Shown piece by piece: positions 46,616 through 55,125 of a DNA stretch of 64,000 nucleotides (position 1 is the first letter of the stretch; each line of letters opens with the position of its first letter). Source of the DNA: Peptoniphilus lacydonensis (GTDB lineage Bacteria > Bacillota > Clostridia > Tissierellales > Peptoniphilaceae); the NCBI RefSeq assembly GCF_900106515.1, contig NZ_FNWF01000003.1, forward strand, positions 248,001 to 312,000, in the 5' to 3' direction. The notes under the pieces are model-generated. The model searched no databases. It saw nothing but the letters and a program-made list of their open reading frames with translations, and was not told the DNA's origin. The position numbers and the translations under genes are program-made.

Positions 46616-47706
46616 TATTTTAAAGCACCTACTAAATTTTCTAGATTTTGTTCCATGATGCTAAAATATTCTTCATTGTTTTTAATTTGCTCTTCGCTTA
46701 AACCTTCAATTGGTGAAAGGACTTTTACATCACAACCTGTTTCATCAGCAATAATTTTTGAAACTTTAGGATCAATTAATTCTTCTGTGAAAATAGTTTT
46801 TATATCGTTTTCTTTGATGTAATTAATTATTTCTGCCATTTTCTTTGCATCTGGTTCAGTTTCTGCATTTACACCTTTAATGCCAATTTGAGTTAAACCA
46901 TAATCCTTACACAAATAACCGTATGCTTCATGACTTACTACAATTGTTTTATTTGGAAGATCTTTTAAAGAGTCATTATATTTTGCATCTAGTTCATCTA
47001 ACATTTTAGCATATTTTTCATAATTTGACTCGTAATAATCTTTATTTTCTTCATCAAGTTCTGCGAAAGCATTTTTTATATTTTCCATTTCAATTTTTGC
47101 GTTTTTTGGTGAAATCCAAACATGTGGATCCATTGGTCCATGATGATGTTCATGTTCATGATCATGGTGTTCTTCATGATTATGATTATTTTCTTCTGCT
47201 TCATGATTGTGGTTGTGATTTTCTAAATCATTATTGTGATTATTTTCTTCTGCTTCGTGATTGTGATTGTGTTCTTCTACTGCTTCATGATCATGATCTT
47301 CATGTTCATGAGTATGAGTTGATTTTATAAGTTCAACACCTTCTGATGCTTCTACTACTTTTAAATCTTTATTTGAAAGTGAACCAATTACTTTATCAGT
47401 CCAAGATTCTAACCCTGCACCATTATAAATAAACATATCTGCACCTTCAAGATTTTTTATTGCCTCAGAATCTGGTTCCCATCCATGTGGCTCAGTACCT
47501 TGTGGCATAACCATTTCTACATCAATTTTATCTCCAGCAATTTTTTTTGCAAAATCATATACTGGATAAACTGAAGCGTAAACCTTTAATCCACTTTTCT
47601 CATCTGCAACTTCCTTAGCCACATCTTTTGTATCCTGACCTTTAGAACAACCTGATAGTAAAACTATGCCGGCTAATAAAATTAAAAATTTTTTAATATT
47701 TTTCAT
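46615..47706 (-). CDS. znuA: Zinc-binding lipoprotein of the ABC transporter, ZnuA-like, with repeated His-rich loop
   Basis: 363 aa solute-binding protein of cluster A-I. Lipoprotein signal with lipobox LSGC and acylated C20. VYASVYPVYDFAKKIAGD, MPQGTEPHGWEPD (first histidine ligand), a histidine/glutamate/asparagine-rich loop at about residues 133-190, then DPHVWISPKN, VVSHEAYGYLCKDYGL and EELIDPKVS, giving the remaining ligands. The loop contains a duplicated 18-residue unit (HNHNHEAEENNHN-type). Such loops mark zinc importers. A Zur-like palindrome overlaps its -10. Confidence 0.95.
   Translation of the reverse strand: MKNIKKFLILLAGIVLLSGCSKGQDTKDVAKEVADEKSGLKVYASVYPVYDFAKKIAGDKIDVEMVMPQGTEPHGWEPDSEAIKNLEGADMFIYNGAGLESWTDKVIGSLSNKDLKVVEASEGVELIKSTHTHEHEDHDHEAVEEHNHNHEAEENNHNNDLENHNHNHEAEENNHNHEEHHDHEHEHHHGPMDPHVWISPKNAKIEMENIKNAFAELDEENKDYYESNYEKYAKMLDELDAKYNDSLKDLPNKTIVVSHEAYGYLCKDYGLTQIGIKGVNAETEPDAKKMAEIINYIKENDIKTIFTEELIDPKVSKIIADETGCDVKVLSPIEGLSEEQIKNNEEYFSIMEQNLENLVGALK
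47183..47271 (-). repeat. Two copies of a 54-nt unit in the znuA His-rich loop
   Basis: The 35-nt words at 47183-47217 and 47237-47271 differ at only two positions and are exactly 54 nt (18 codons) apart, in frame. This suggests a recent slip duplication that lengthened the metal-binding loop. Confidence 0.85.
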
Positions 47707-47719
47707 AATTCCTCCTAAA

Positions 47720-47746
47720 TAATAATGATTTCCATTAATTATTATA
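47720..47746. promoter_or_regulatory. Zur/Fur-like palindrome overlapping the znuA -10
   Basis: Imperfect inverted repeat TAATAAT-GATTTCCATTA-ATTATTA (47720-47744) next to the znuA Shine-Dalgarno. The extended -10 of znuA (TGG-TATAAT on the minus strand, hexamer 47741-47746) overlaps it, so a bound repressor would block transcription. The fur-family gene starts 80 nt away in the other direction with its own TATAAT at 47797-47802. Confidence 0.6.
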
Positions 47747-47824
47747 CCACTAATTCTTTATTATAAAAGTAATTTTTTTAATTAATTAAATTTTGATATA
47801 ATAATAAAATTAGGTGGTGATATT

Positions 47825-48247
47825 TTGAAAAATTACGAAAACATTTTAAGAAAAAATGATTTAAAAATAACTCACGGTAGAATTGAACTACTTGACTTAT
47901 TATATAATTCAAAAATTCCAATGAATACAGAAGAAATATATAGTTCTGTTAATAAAAAAATAATTCCAAGCTTTACTTCACTTTATAGAATGTTAAATGA
48001 ACTATCTGACAAAAATATTTTAAAGAAAAATTTATATCACAATGGACTTTATTATTTTGAATTCAATGATGATAGACACAGACATTATATAGTTTGTGCT
48101 AAATGTGGTAAAATTTCTGCAATTGAAAATTGTCCTATTGCAGACTTTGAAAAAATTGCAGAGAAAGAAACTGGCTATACTGTAATAAGCCATATTGTAG
48201 AACTTCGTGGAATTTGCCCTGACTGCCAAAAAAATAAAAAAGATTAA
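47825..48247 (+). CDS. Fur-family metal regulator, Zur-like
   Basis: 140 aa dimeric DNA-binding protein. Winged helix KNDLKITHGRIELLDLLYNSK...SFTSLYRMLNELSD (usual form TxxTVYRxLxxL), metal site region DDRHRHYIVCAKCG, and two structural CxxC pairs (CAKC and CPDC). TTG start with AGGTGGTGA at good spacing; no nearby ATG fits. Divergent from znuABC, so zinc sensing (Zur) is the likely role; Fur or PerR cannot be ruled out from sequence alone. Confidence 0.88.
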   Translation: MKNYENILRKNDLKITHGRIELLDLLYNSKIPMNTEEIYSSVNKKIIPSFTSLYRMLNELSDKNILKKNLYHNGLYYFEFNDDRHRHYIVCAKCGKISAIENCPIADFEKIAEKETGYTVISHIVELRGICPDCQKNKKD

Positions 48248-48381
48248 ATTCACTATGTGAAATGCCATTCGCATTACAAAATTCTTCTTTACTTTTTTTA
48301 TAATAGAGTTATAATATATTTAGTAAGTTAATATTATTTTATAATATTATTTTGCTAATCCTTTACTTATATTTTGATAAA

Positions 48382-48430
48382 GAAAATAAAAGAAACTTCT
48401 GTCCACCCCGCAGAAGTTTCTTTTATTTTC
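48382..48430. terminator. Very long perfect hairpin between the Fur-family gene and the antiporter gene
   Basis: GAAAATAAAAGAAACTTCTG at 48382-48401 and its exact reverse complement at 48411-48430, a 20-bp perfect stem with loop TCCACCCCG. T-rich on both strands, so it can end both convergent transcripts. Confidence 0.88.
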
Positions 48431-48459
48431 TTTTAATTTAATTTTTAGTAATAATCTTT

Positions 48460-49761
48460 TTAAATTAAGGTTGTTATGAAACCACCAATTAAAATTAATG
48501 GTATTCCATAAAATGTAAATTGTGGGACACAAGTATCTTTTATATGATCATGTTGACCGTCCACAGAAAGTCCAGATGTTGGTCCAAGAGTTGTGTCTGA
48601 TGCCGGTGATCCTGCATCTCCACAAACTGCTGCAATTGTTACAAGTAAAATTGTAGCTGGGATTGAATATCCAAGGCTAACTGCAATCGGTACATATATA
48701 GCTGAGATAATTGGAACTGTACCAAAAGAAGTTCCTATTCCAAGAGTAATCATTAGTCCTAAAAGAATCATTACATAAGAAGCTACAAGTTTTGAACCAT
48801 CTAATAAAGATGTAGCATATTGTACCAAAGCATCAACAGAACCTGTCTTTATTAGTACATTTGCATAACCTGCTGCAATTAACATTACAAAAGCTATAAA
48901 TCCCATCATGTTTATTCCGCCATCAAGCATTTTTTGTATTTCGTCCCATTTTATAACTCTAGTTACTACTATAAAAATAAGACCTACTAACGCACCTAGT
49001 GGAAGTGATTCTGTAAATATTTGCACTAAAACAGTTATTACTCCTGATAAAAGTACAAGTATATGTCTTTTTTCCAATTTATCTGGAATTTCTCTTGTTT
49101 CTGAATCTTCCACTTCTTTTTCTGCATAATCTCTATCGCGTGAGAAAAATATTAAACCTGCTACTAGACCTACAAACATTATAGCTGCAACTATCCAGTT
49201 TGTTGTTATAACATCCTTTCTCACAATAGAAAGCCCTGATCTGTTAAAAGAATCTACTATAAGCCCTTGGAATATTGCACCATAACCAACAGGTATGGCA
49301 ATATAAGGAGCTTTAAGTCCAAAACCAAAAGAAACAGAAAGCATTTTTCTATTCATCTTCATCTTGTTCATGTGTGAAAGAAGTGGTGGTATCAAGATAG
49401 GTATAAAAGCAATGTGAATTGGTATTATAGTTTCTGCTGCAATAGCAATTAAAATTATAATAATACAAAGTAAAATCTTATTGTCTTTTACAAGAGATCC
49501 TATTTTTTTTGCCATTATATCTGCTGCACCAGTTTCTTGCATACAAAAAGCAAGCGAACCAAGAAGTATGTAGCTAAGTGCTGTCTCAGCGTTATTGCCC
49601 ATACCCCCTATTAAAAGTTTCATAGTTTCAGAAATCCCTGTTCCCGAAATAAGTCCTGCACATATTGCTGAAATCATCAGCGAAAAAAATACAGGTACTT
49701 TAGCTAAACATAAAGCCGCCAGTATTATTACTGACAGTATAACTGCATTTGAAAGTATCAT
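48460..49761 (-). CDS. Na+/H+ antiporter-family (YuiF/NhaC-type) membrane transporter
   Basis: 433 aa integral membrane protein with about 11-12 helices. It is built of the Na+/H+ antiporter family halves: PVFFSLMISAICAGLISG, PIHIAFIPILIPPLL, PYIAIPVGYGAIFQG, then GIGTSFGTVPIISAIYVPIA and the strongly conserved GDAGSPASDTTLGPTSGLSVDGQHDHIKDTCVPQ end. YuiF-like members have also been suggested to move amino acids, so the substrate is open. GGGGAG ribosome site; monocistronic. Confidence 0.85.
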   Translation of the reverse strand: MILSNAVILSVIILAALCLAKVPVFFSLMISAICAGLISGTGISETMKLLIGGMGNNAETALSYILLGSLAFCMQETGAADIMAKKIGSLVKDNKILLCIIIILIAIAAETIIPIHIAFIPILIPPLLSHMNKMKMNRKMLSVSFGFGLKAPYIAIPVGYGAIFQGLIVDSFNRSGLSIVRKDVITTNWIVAAIMFVGLVAGLIFFSRDRDYAEKEVEDSETREIPDKLEKRHILVLLSGVITVLVQIFTESLPLGALVGLIFIVVTRVIKWDEIQKMLDGGINMMGFIAFVMLIAAGYANVLIKTGSVDALVQYATSLLDGSKLVASYVMILLGLMITLGIGTSFGTVPIISAIYVPIAVSLGYSIPATILLVTIAAVCGDAGSPASDTTLGPTSGLSVDGQHDHIKDTCVPQFTFYGIPLILIGGFITTLI

Positions 49762-49827
49762 TATTCTCCCCTTTTCTTTTTTTATATATTTTTTATACCC
49801 TAATTATACATTGTAATCTAAAATTTG

Positions 49828-49866
49828 TATAAAAAAAAGACTTTTCTGTGATTAGAAAAATCTTTT
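49828..49866 (-). terminator. Terminator of ftsH
   Basis: Minus strand AAAAGATTTTTCT, loop AATCAC, AGAAAAGTCTTTT (13 bp, one wobble), followed by a T run. Otherwise 49762-49951 shows nothing. Confidence 0.8.
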
Positions 49867-49951
49867 CCGAACTTTAATACTTAATTAACGACTAATTTGC
49901 AATTGATTTACACGAAAAATATTATATAAAAATAGTTTTAATCTAAAAACT

Positions 49952-51841
49952 TTATTCTTTTTTTTCACTTTCAATTTTGTCATCATCTTTATTTGATAAC
50001 TCTTCTTTTTCTTCATACTCTTTTAAAATATCCATAAATTCTTCACCTGTTATAGTTTCCTGTCTTAAAAGATATTCTGCAATTGCATGAAGTGCTTTTA
50101 TATTTTCTTTTAAAATCTTTCTAGCTTCCTCATGTGCTCCATCAATTATTTTTTGCACAGCTTCGTCAATTTCATATTGTGTCTGTGGAGAACATTGAAG
50201 AGAAGTATCCCCTCCTAGATAGGCATTAGTCATTGATTCTAGTGCTACAAATCCAAATTCATCTGTCATTCCAAATCTTGTAACCATAGCCTTTGCAATC
50301 TTTGTTGCCTTTTCAATATCATTTGAAGCTCCACTTGTCCTTATATTAAATATTAATTCTTCTGCTGACCTTCCTCCAGTTAAGGTTACAATGCTATTAA
50401 TTGCATCCTCTTTTGTCATTAAGAATTTTTCTTCTTCGTCAACTTGCATAGTATATCCAAGTGCACCTGAAGTTCTTGGGATAATTGTAATCTTATGAAC
50501 TGGAGCAGAATCTTTTTGTTTTGCAGCTACAAGTGCATGCCCCACTTCATGATATGCAATTATTCTTTTTTCACGAGAAGATATGACTGCATTCTTCTTT
50601 TCATAACCTGCCAAAACTACTTCTACTGATTCTTCTATATCTCTTTCGCTCATTTTATCTCTGCCTTCACGCACTGCACGAAGAGCTGCTTCATTTACCA
50701 TATTGGCAAGGTCTGCACCACTTGCTCCAGCAGTCGCACGAGCAATCTTTGAATAATCTATATTTTCTTCTTTTTTTATATCTTTCGCATGAACTTTTAG
50801 AATGTCAATTCTTCCACTTAAATCTGGAAGTTCTACTGGTATCCTTCTGTCAAACCTGCCCGGCCTTAAAAGAGCTGGGTCAAGAGAATCTGGCCTATTT
50901 GTTGCAGCTAAAATTACTACACCAGCTTTAGCATCAAAACCATCCATCTCTGATAAAAGTTGATTTAATGTTTGTTCTCTTTCATCATTTCCTGAGATGC
51001 CAACGCCATCTCTTTTTTTACCAATTGTATCTATTTCGTCTATAAAAATTATACAGGGAGCTTTTTCCACAGCTTGCTTAAATAAATCTCTAACTTTTGC
51101 TGCTCCAAGACCTACAAACATTTCTACAAAGGCAGAGCCTGAAATCGAAAAGAAAGGAACTCCTGCTTCACTCGCTACAGCTTTTGCAAGAAGTGTCTTA
51201 CCAGTTCCTGGAGGCCCAACTAAAAGTGCCCCTTTAGGAAGCTTTGCCCCTATTTCTGTATATTTTTTTGGATTGTGTAAAAAATCAACAAGTTCTGATA
51301 AAGCTTCTTTTGCTTCATCTTGTCCTGCTACATTTTCAAACTTTATGCCGTCAGTCGACTCAACATAAATCTTTGCTCCACTTTTCCCAAGATTCATTGG
51401 ACCAACATCGCCCATTTTTTTGAATAAAACCTTGGATAGAAAAATCCAAAAAGCTATAAAAATTGCAAAAGTTGCAATAGTAGATATTATAAATGAAAGA
51501 ACTGGATTCATTTCAGTTTTATAAACCTGTGCACTTTTCACATTTGCATCTGCTAATCTATCAACTAAATTAGGATCATACATCCTATTAGTTTCGTACT
51601 TTACTTTTTCCCCTTTTTTCTCTACTTCAAAAGCAATAGTTTTATCTCTTACTTCTGCTTTCTTTACCTCACCTTTTTTTACCATATTTACAAAGGATAC
51701 ATAATCAATTTTCTTTATACTTTGATCCTTATTAAGTTTTGGTACAAAAAATATGGTAACTAAATAAAAAATACTTATTACCAATATAACATAAAGAATC
51801 TTGGGAATATATTTATTAAAATTATTTTTGTTGTTAGACAA
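49952..51841 (-). CDS. ftsH: ATP-dependent zinc metalloprotease FtsH
   Basis: 629 aa hexameric membrane protease that degrades misfolded and regulatory membrane proteins. Two membrane helices (about residues 13-30 and 112-133) flank an extracytoplasmic domain; AAA module with GPPGTGKT, IIFIDEIDTIGKKR, SRH NRPDSLDPALLRPGRFDR; protease motif HEVGHALVA. TTG start with AAGGGAG six nt before it; no alternative ATG precedes the first helix. C-terminal tail is acidic/lysine-rich. Confidence 0.97.
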   Translation of the reverse strand: MSNNKNNFNKYIPKILYVILVISIFYLVTIFFVPKLNKDQSIKKIDYVSFVNMVKKGEVKKAEVRDKTIAFEVEKKGEKVKYETNRMYDPNLVDRLADANVKSAQVYKTEMNPVLSFIISTIATFAIFIAFWIFLSKVLFKKMGDVGPMNLGKSGAKIYVESTDGIKFENVAGQDEAKEALSELVDFLHNPKKYTEIGAKLPKGALLVGPPGTGKTLLAKAVASEAGVPFFSISGSAFVEMFVGLGAAKVRDLFKQAVEKAPCIIFIDEIDTIGKKRDGVGISGNDEREQTLNQLLSEMDGFDAKAGVVILAATNRPDSLDPALLRPGRFDRRIPVELPDLSGRIDILKVHAKDIKKEENIDYSKIARATAGASGADLANMVNEAALRAVREGRDKMSERDIEESVEVVLAGYEKKNAVISSREKRIIAYHEVGHALVAAKQKDSAPVHKITIIPRTSGALGYTMQVDEEEKFLMTKEDAINSIVTLTGGRSAEELIFNIRTSGASNDIEKATKIAKAMVTRFGMTDEFGFVALESMTNAYLGGDTSLQCSPQTQYEIDEAVQKIIDGAHEEARKILKENIKALHAIAEYLLRQETITGEEFMDILKEYEEKEELSNKDDDKIESEKKE

Positions 51842-51856
51842 AATTTTCTCCCTTCA

Positions 51857-51888
51857 AAAAGAAAAATTTTGGAACAAGTCCCAAAATT
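51857..51888 (-). terminator. Terminator of dnaX-ybaB-recR
   Basis: Minus strand AATTTTGGGA, loop CTTG, TTCCAAAATT (10 bp, one wobble), then TTTCTTTTT. The first arm touches the recR stop codon. Confidence 0.85.
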
Positions 51889-52489
51889 AATCTAGCCTTC
51901 TTCTATTTTGAATCGCTGTTTGAATAGTTATCTCATCATAAAATTCGAGATTTCCACCAACTGGAAGACCATAACCTATTCTAGAAACAGTTACATCATA
52001 ATCTTCTAGTATATTTTTTATATATCTCGCTGTTGCATCTCCATCAACAGTTGGATTTGTTGCCACAATAACTTCCTCTACATTTCCTTTCTCAACTCTA
52101 TCTATAAGCTCCTTTACTTTTACATCCTCTGGAGTTTTCCCTTTAAGTGGAGAAATTTCTCCATGTAGCACATGGTACTTCCCACGAAAGCTAAGTGATC
52201 TTTCCATTGCTTCAACATCCTTCGGACTTTCAACCACGCATATAACAGAATCATCTCTGGATTTATCAGCACAAATTTCACAAGGATCGCTGTCTGCATA
52301 ATTCCTACAAATAGAACACTCTACAGTATTCTTATTTGCAGAAACAATAGAATTTGCAATATCAAGTGCCTCGGCTTTATCTAAACCAATAATGTAATAA
52401 GCAAGTCTTTGAGCAGTTTTGGAACCAATACCAGGAAGTCTATTTAATTTTTTAATTAAATCCTCAATAGGTCCAATTTCGTTGTTCAT
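51887..52489 (-). CDS. recR: Recombination protein RecR
   Basis: 200 aa, works with RecO/RecF to load RecA on gapped DNA. N-terminal helix-hairpin-helix (LNRLPGIGSKTAQRLAYYII), four-cysteine zinc finger (CSICRNYADSDPCEIC), Toprim domain (VICVVESPKDVEAMERSLSFRGKYHVLHGEISPLKG, ATNPTVDGDATARYI) and Walker-like SRIGYGLPVGG. Third gene of the classic dnaX-ybaB-recR operon. Confidence 0.97.
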   Translation of the reverse strand: MNNEIGPIEDLIKKLNRLPGIGSKTAQRLAYYIIGLDKAEALDIANSIVSANKNTVECSICRNYADSDPCEICADKSRDDSVICVVESPKDVEAMERSLSFRGKYHVLHGEISPLKGKTPEDVKVKELIDRVEKGNVEEVIVATNPTVDGDATARYIKNILEDYDVTVSRIGYGLPVGGNLEFYDEITIQTAIQNRRRLD

Positions 52490-52490
52490 T

Positions 52491-52832
52491 TTATAGTCCT
52501 GGTATATTTAATCCACCTGTAAATTTACCCATTTGAGAACTCATTTTGTTATCAGCACTTCTAAGAGCTTCATTTACTGCAGCTACAATTAAATCCTCTA
52601 ACATTTCAACATCATCAGGATCTACTGCGTCTTTATCAAGTTTAATAGAAATAAGTTCCTTATTTCCATTTACAGTTGCACACACAGCCCCACCACCTGA
52701 AGTTGCAGAAATTTCTTCATTAGCTAAATTTTCCTGCATCTCTTCCATTTGTTTTTGAAGCTTTTCAATTTGTTTCATCATATTATTTCTTCCGCCTCCA
52801 CCTGGGAAGCCATTAAATCCGCCTTTAGCCAT
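52491..52832 (-). CDS. ybaB: YbaB/EbfC nucleoid-associated protein
   Basis: 113 aa DNA-binding dimer. A glycine-rich start (MAKGGFNGFPGGGGRNNMM), helix with KLQKQMEEMQENL, then VCATVNGNKELISIKLDKDAVDPDDVEMLEDLIVAAVNEAL, the family core. It lies between dnaX and recR as usual. Confidence 0.96.
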   Translation of the reverse strand: MAKGGFNGFPGGGGRNNMMKQIEKLQKQMEEMQENLANEEISATSGGGAVCATVNGNKELISIKLDKDAVDPDDVEMLEDLIVAAVNEALRSADNKMSSQMGKFTGGLNIPGL

Positions 52833-52840
52833 ATTTCCTC

Positions 52841-54514
52841 CTAAATATCTTCTATATTATTCTTTCCAAAAATTTCTTCTAGTTTATCTGGACCACCCTT
52901 TTTGATATCCATTCTGACATCTATTTTTTCGCCATAAATACTTTCTAATAGATCTGGCAAAATATTTTTGTTTTCTGGGCGAATGCAATAAGAATAAAAC
53001 AAACTATTTTTTTCTTCAAAAGTAATTTTTAAAATATTGTCATGAAATTCACTAGGCTCTGCAAACTTTACAAAACCAGCAAAACCATTAAATCCCTTAG
53101 AAATAAGTTCGTCAATTATTCTTTGCCAATCCATTTTTATTCTTTCAAAGGAAAGTGAACTACAAGAAGCCTCTTCAGCACTCTTAATAATTCCATCTTC
53201 CACTTCTCCATTACTCTTTATTATAGCAGAATCATCAAATTTTTCAATTAAGTTATCTTCTACACTTTCTGCAATATTTTCATCATCTTTTGTATGTTTT
53301 TTTTGTAAATCATCATAATCCTTATATTCTTTTGAAATATTATTTTTTTTAGTACTTTTATTTATAAAATTCCCGCTTTCAAAAGAGCTTACCTTATCTT
53401 CAATGGCTTTTACTCTAAGACATAAGTCATCTTTTGTAACTCTGTTGCAAACTTTTACTGAATTCATTTCAAAGACAACTCTCTTGTTATCTGCATATTT
53501 TATTTCATTTGACAAATTTTTCAAAATTTCAATTATAATAAGAAGATCTTCCAAGTCAACTTTTGTCGCCAATTCTTTAAATTCATCTAAATATGTTGTA
53601 TAGACAATTTTTTTTGGATCACTTAAAGTTTTTACTAATAAAAGATCTCTAAAGTGCTCTAATAACTGCCCCGATAAAGTCGTGAAATCAACTCCTTCTC
53701 TATAAATTTCATCAATTGTAAATAAAGAATTACTTATATTTCTTTCTATTAAAAACTTAGAAAGTTCAAATAATAATTTTGAAGAAGAAATTCCCAAAAC
53801 TTCCATAGCATCTTCTATTTTTATGTGATCAGTTTTTTTCGTCAAAAGTTGATCTAAAATAGAAATCGCATCTCTCATGGCTCCATCAGAGTTTTTTGCA
53901 AGAAGAGTAAATACTTCTTCGTCACAAGTTTTGCCCTCAAGTTCCGTTATTCTCTTGAGGTTTCTTTCTATATCTTCTATTGATATTCTCTTAAAATTAA
54001 ACTTCTGAGATCTGGAAAGTATTGTTGCAGGGATTTTTTCAATTTCAGTTGTAGCAAGAATAAAAATTAAATGTTTTGGAGGCTCTTCTAAAACTTTTAA
54101 AAGTGCATTAAACGCTCCTTTTGAAAGCATATGAACTTCGTCAATAATATATACTTTGTATTTTAAAGACTGTGGAGGATAAATTACTTTTTCCTTTAAC
54201 TCTCTTATGTCGTCGACACCATTATTACTTGCTGCATCCATTTCTACAACATCTAGAACTGATTCTTTTAAAATTTTTTTACAATTCTCACATTCATTGC
54301 ATGGATTTCCATCTATCGGATTAAGACAATTTACAGCACGAGATAGAATTTTTGCCGCAGAAGTTTTCCCTGTACCTCTAGTCCCTTGGAATATATATGC
54401 ATGACTTATCTCATTATTTTTTACCTGATTTTTCAACGAAGCAACAACTGCATCTTGTCCATATAATTCATCAAAAGTTTTGGATCTGTATTTTCTATAT
54501 AAAGCTTTGTACAT
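52841..54514 (-). CDS. dnaX: DNA polymerase III subunits gamma/tau
   Basis: 557 aa clamp-loader ATPase. MYKALYRKYRSKTFDELYGQ, Walker A GTRGTGKTSAAK, zinc-binding CNECENC region, Walker B VYIIDEVHMLS, SRC-like ATILSRSQKF. Domains I-III end near residue 375; a charged linker and a C-terminal tau part (WQRIIDELISKGFNGFAGFVKF...) follow. Two runs of eight A lie in the linker: at 53343-53350 (codon 389 on) and 53297-53304. One extra A in either run would give an early stop and a gamma-like product. AGGTGAG ribosome site. Confidence 0.96.
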   Translation of the reverse strand: MYKALYRKYRSKTFDELYGQDAVVASLKNQVKNNEISHAYIFQGTRGTGKTSAAKILSRAVNCLNPIDGNPCNECENCKKILKESVLDVVEMDAASNNGVDDIRELKEKVIYPPQSLKYKVYIIDEVHMLSKGAFNALLKVLEEPPKHLIFILATTEIEKIPATILSRSQKFNFKRISIEDIERNLKRITELEGKTCDEEVFTLLAKNSDGAMRDAISILDQLLTKKTDHIKIEDAMEVLGISSSKLLFELSKFLIERNISNSLFTIDEIYREGVDFTTLSGQLLEHFRDLLLVKTLSDPKKIVYTTYLDEFKELATKVDLEDLLIIIEILKNLSNEIKYADNKRVVFEMNSVKVCNRVTKDDLCLRVKAIEDKVSSFESGNFINKSTKKNNISKEYKDYDDLQKKHTKDDENIAESVEDNLIEKFDDSAIIKSNGEVEDGIIKSAEEASCSSLSFERIKMDWQRIIDELISKGFNGFAGFVKFAEPSEFHDNILKITFEEKNSLFYSYCIRPENKNILPDLLESIYGEKIDVRMDIKKGGPDKLEEIFGKNNIEDI

Positions 54515-54637
54515 TTTCTCACCTAAAATAATTATACATGAAAAAACTTTTTTATAAATTATTTTTACAATTTTTAAAACTTCTTTTGAAGAGTTTAATT
54601 TTCTATAATTCTATTTCCAAAAATTTTTAACACCATC

Positions 54638-54667
54638 TTCACATAATTTTCACATGACCAGTATAAT
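54638..54667 (+). promoter_or_regulatory. Promoter of the Ala-rich lipoprotein gene
   Basis: TTCACA (54638-54643), 18-nt spacer, TATAAT (54662-54667). Leader of about 45 nt with AGGAGG before the ATG. Confidence 0.6.
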
Positions 54668-54720
54668 ATATAGACAAATCAAGAAACAATGTGTTTCAAA
54701 AATTAGGAGGATTTATTAAA

Positions 54721-55020
54721 ATGAAAAATTTAAAGAAAATAGCAAGCGTTGGAATGATTTCCGTATTAATGTTAGGTATGGTAGCATGCCAAGGCGCTAA
54801 TAACAAAAAAGAAGAAGCAGCTAACGCTAAAAACAATGCAGTAGAAGAACAAGCTGAAGCTAACAAAGCTCAAGCAAATGCTAACGAAGCTAAAGCTGAA
54901 GCTAACGCTAAAGAAGATGAAGCTAATGCAGCTGTTAACGCTGAACAAGAAAAAGCTGAAGCTAACGCTGATGCTAATGCAGCTACTGAAAACACAAACA
55001 ACGAAGAAGCTGCAAAATAA
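54721..55020 (+). CDS. Small alanine-rich repeat lipoprotein
   Basis: 99 aa. Start at ATG 54721 (MKNLKKIASVG), since AGGAGG lies before it and the signal peptide begins here. Lipobox MVAC, acylated C23. The mature 77 residues are almost only A, E, N, K, D and Q, with AEAN/AKAEAN units repeated, predicted to form one long amphipathic alpha-helix with alanine at core positions, like the alanine zipper of Lpp-type lipoproteins. No other domain. Its own promoter and strong terminator suggest high expression. Codon use is biased to GCT/GCA and AAC, more regular than in neighbours. Function unknown; a cell-envelope spacer or tether is possible. Confidence 0.8.
   Translation: MKNLKKIASVGMISVLMLGMVACQGANNKKEEAANAKNNAVEEQAEANKAQANANEAKAEANAKEDEANAAVNAEQEKAEANADANAATENTNNEEAAK
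54790..55010 (+). repeat. Short tandem-like repeats in the lipoprotein gene
   Basis: The word GCTGAAGCTAAC and close variants recurs throughout this part of the gene and encodes the AEAN units. The repeats are imperfect. Confidence 0.7.
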
Positions 55021-55039
55021 TTTTAGTTTAAATTATTTA

Positions 55040-55067
55040 GAAAGCCTTTCGGGGCTTTCTTTTTTTA
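55040..55067 (+). terminator. Terminator of the Ala-rich lipoprotein gene
   Basis: Perfect stem GAAAGCC / GGCTTTC with 6-nt loop and seven T directly after. Confidence 0.93.
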
Positions 55068-55125
55068 TACTTAAATTTTTAATTAGTTAACGCCATCAAA
55101 CTTACTTTTTAATTTTTTATTTAAT

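Noticed and set aside
47165-47285. CRISPR-like repeated pattern
   Set aside because: The repeats are in frame inside znuA and encode the histidine-rich loop; there is no spacer structure.
48249-48261. TTCACTATGTGAA palindrome as a second CRP/FNR-type site
   Set aside because: The spacing between half-sites is 3, not 6, and it lies in the 3' region of convergent genes rather than in a promoter.
50997-51368. Open frames on the plus strand opposite ftsH (also 50722-50931)
   Set aside because: They are shadows of the conserved AAA domain coding strand, with no start signals.
54515-54690. Possible SRP RNA or tRNA near dnaX
   Set aside because: Such RNA genes often lie near dnaX, but this spacer is strongly AT-rich with no GC-rich helix or conserved SRP/tRNA words.
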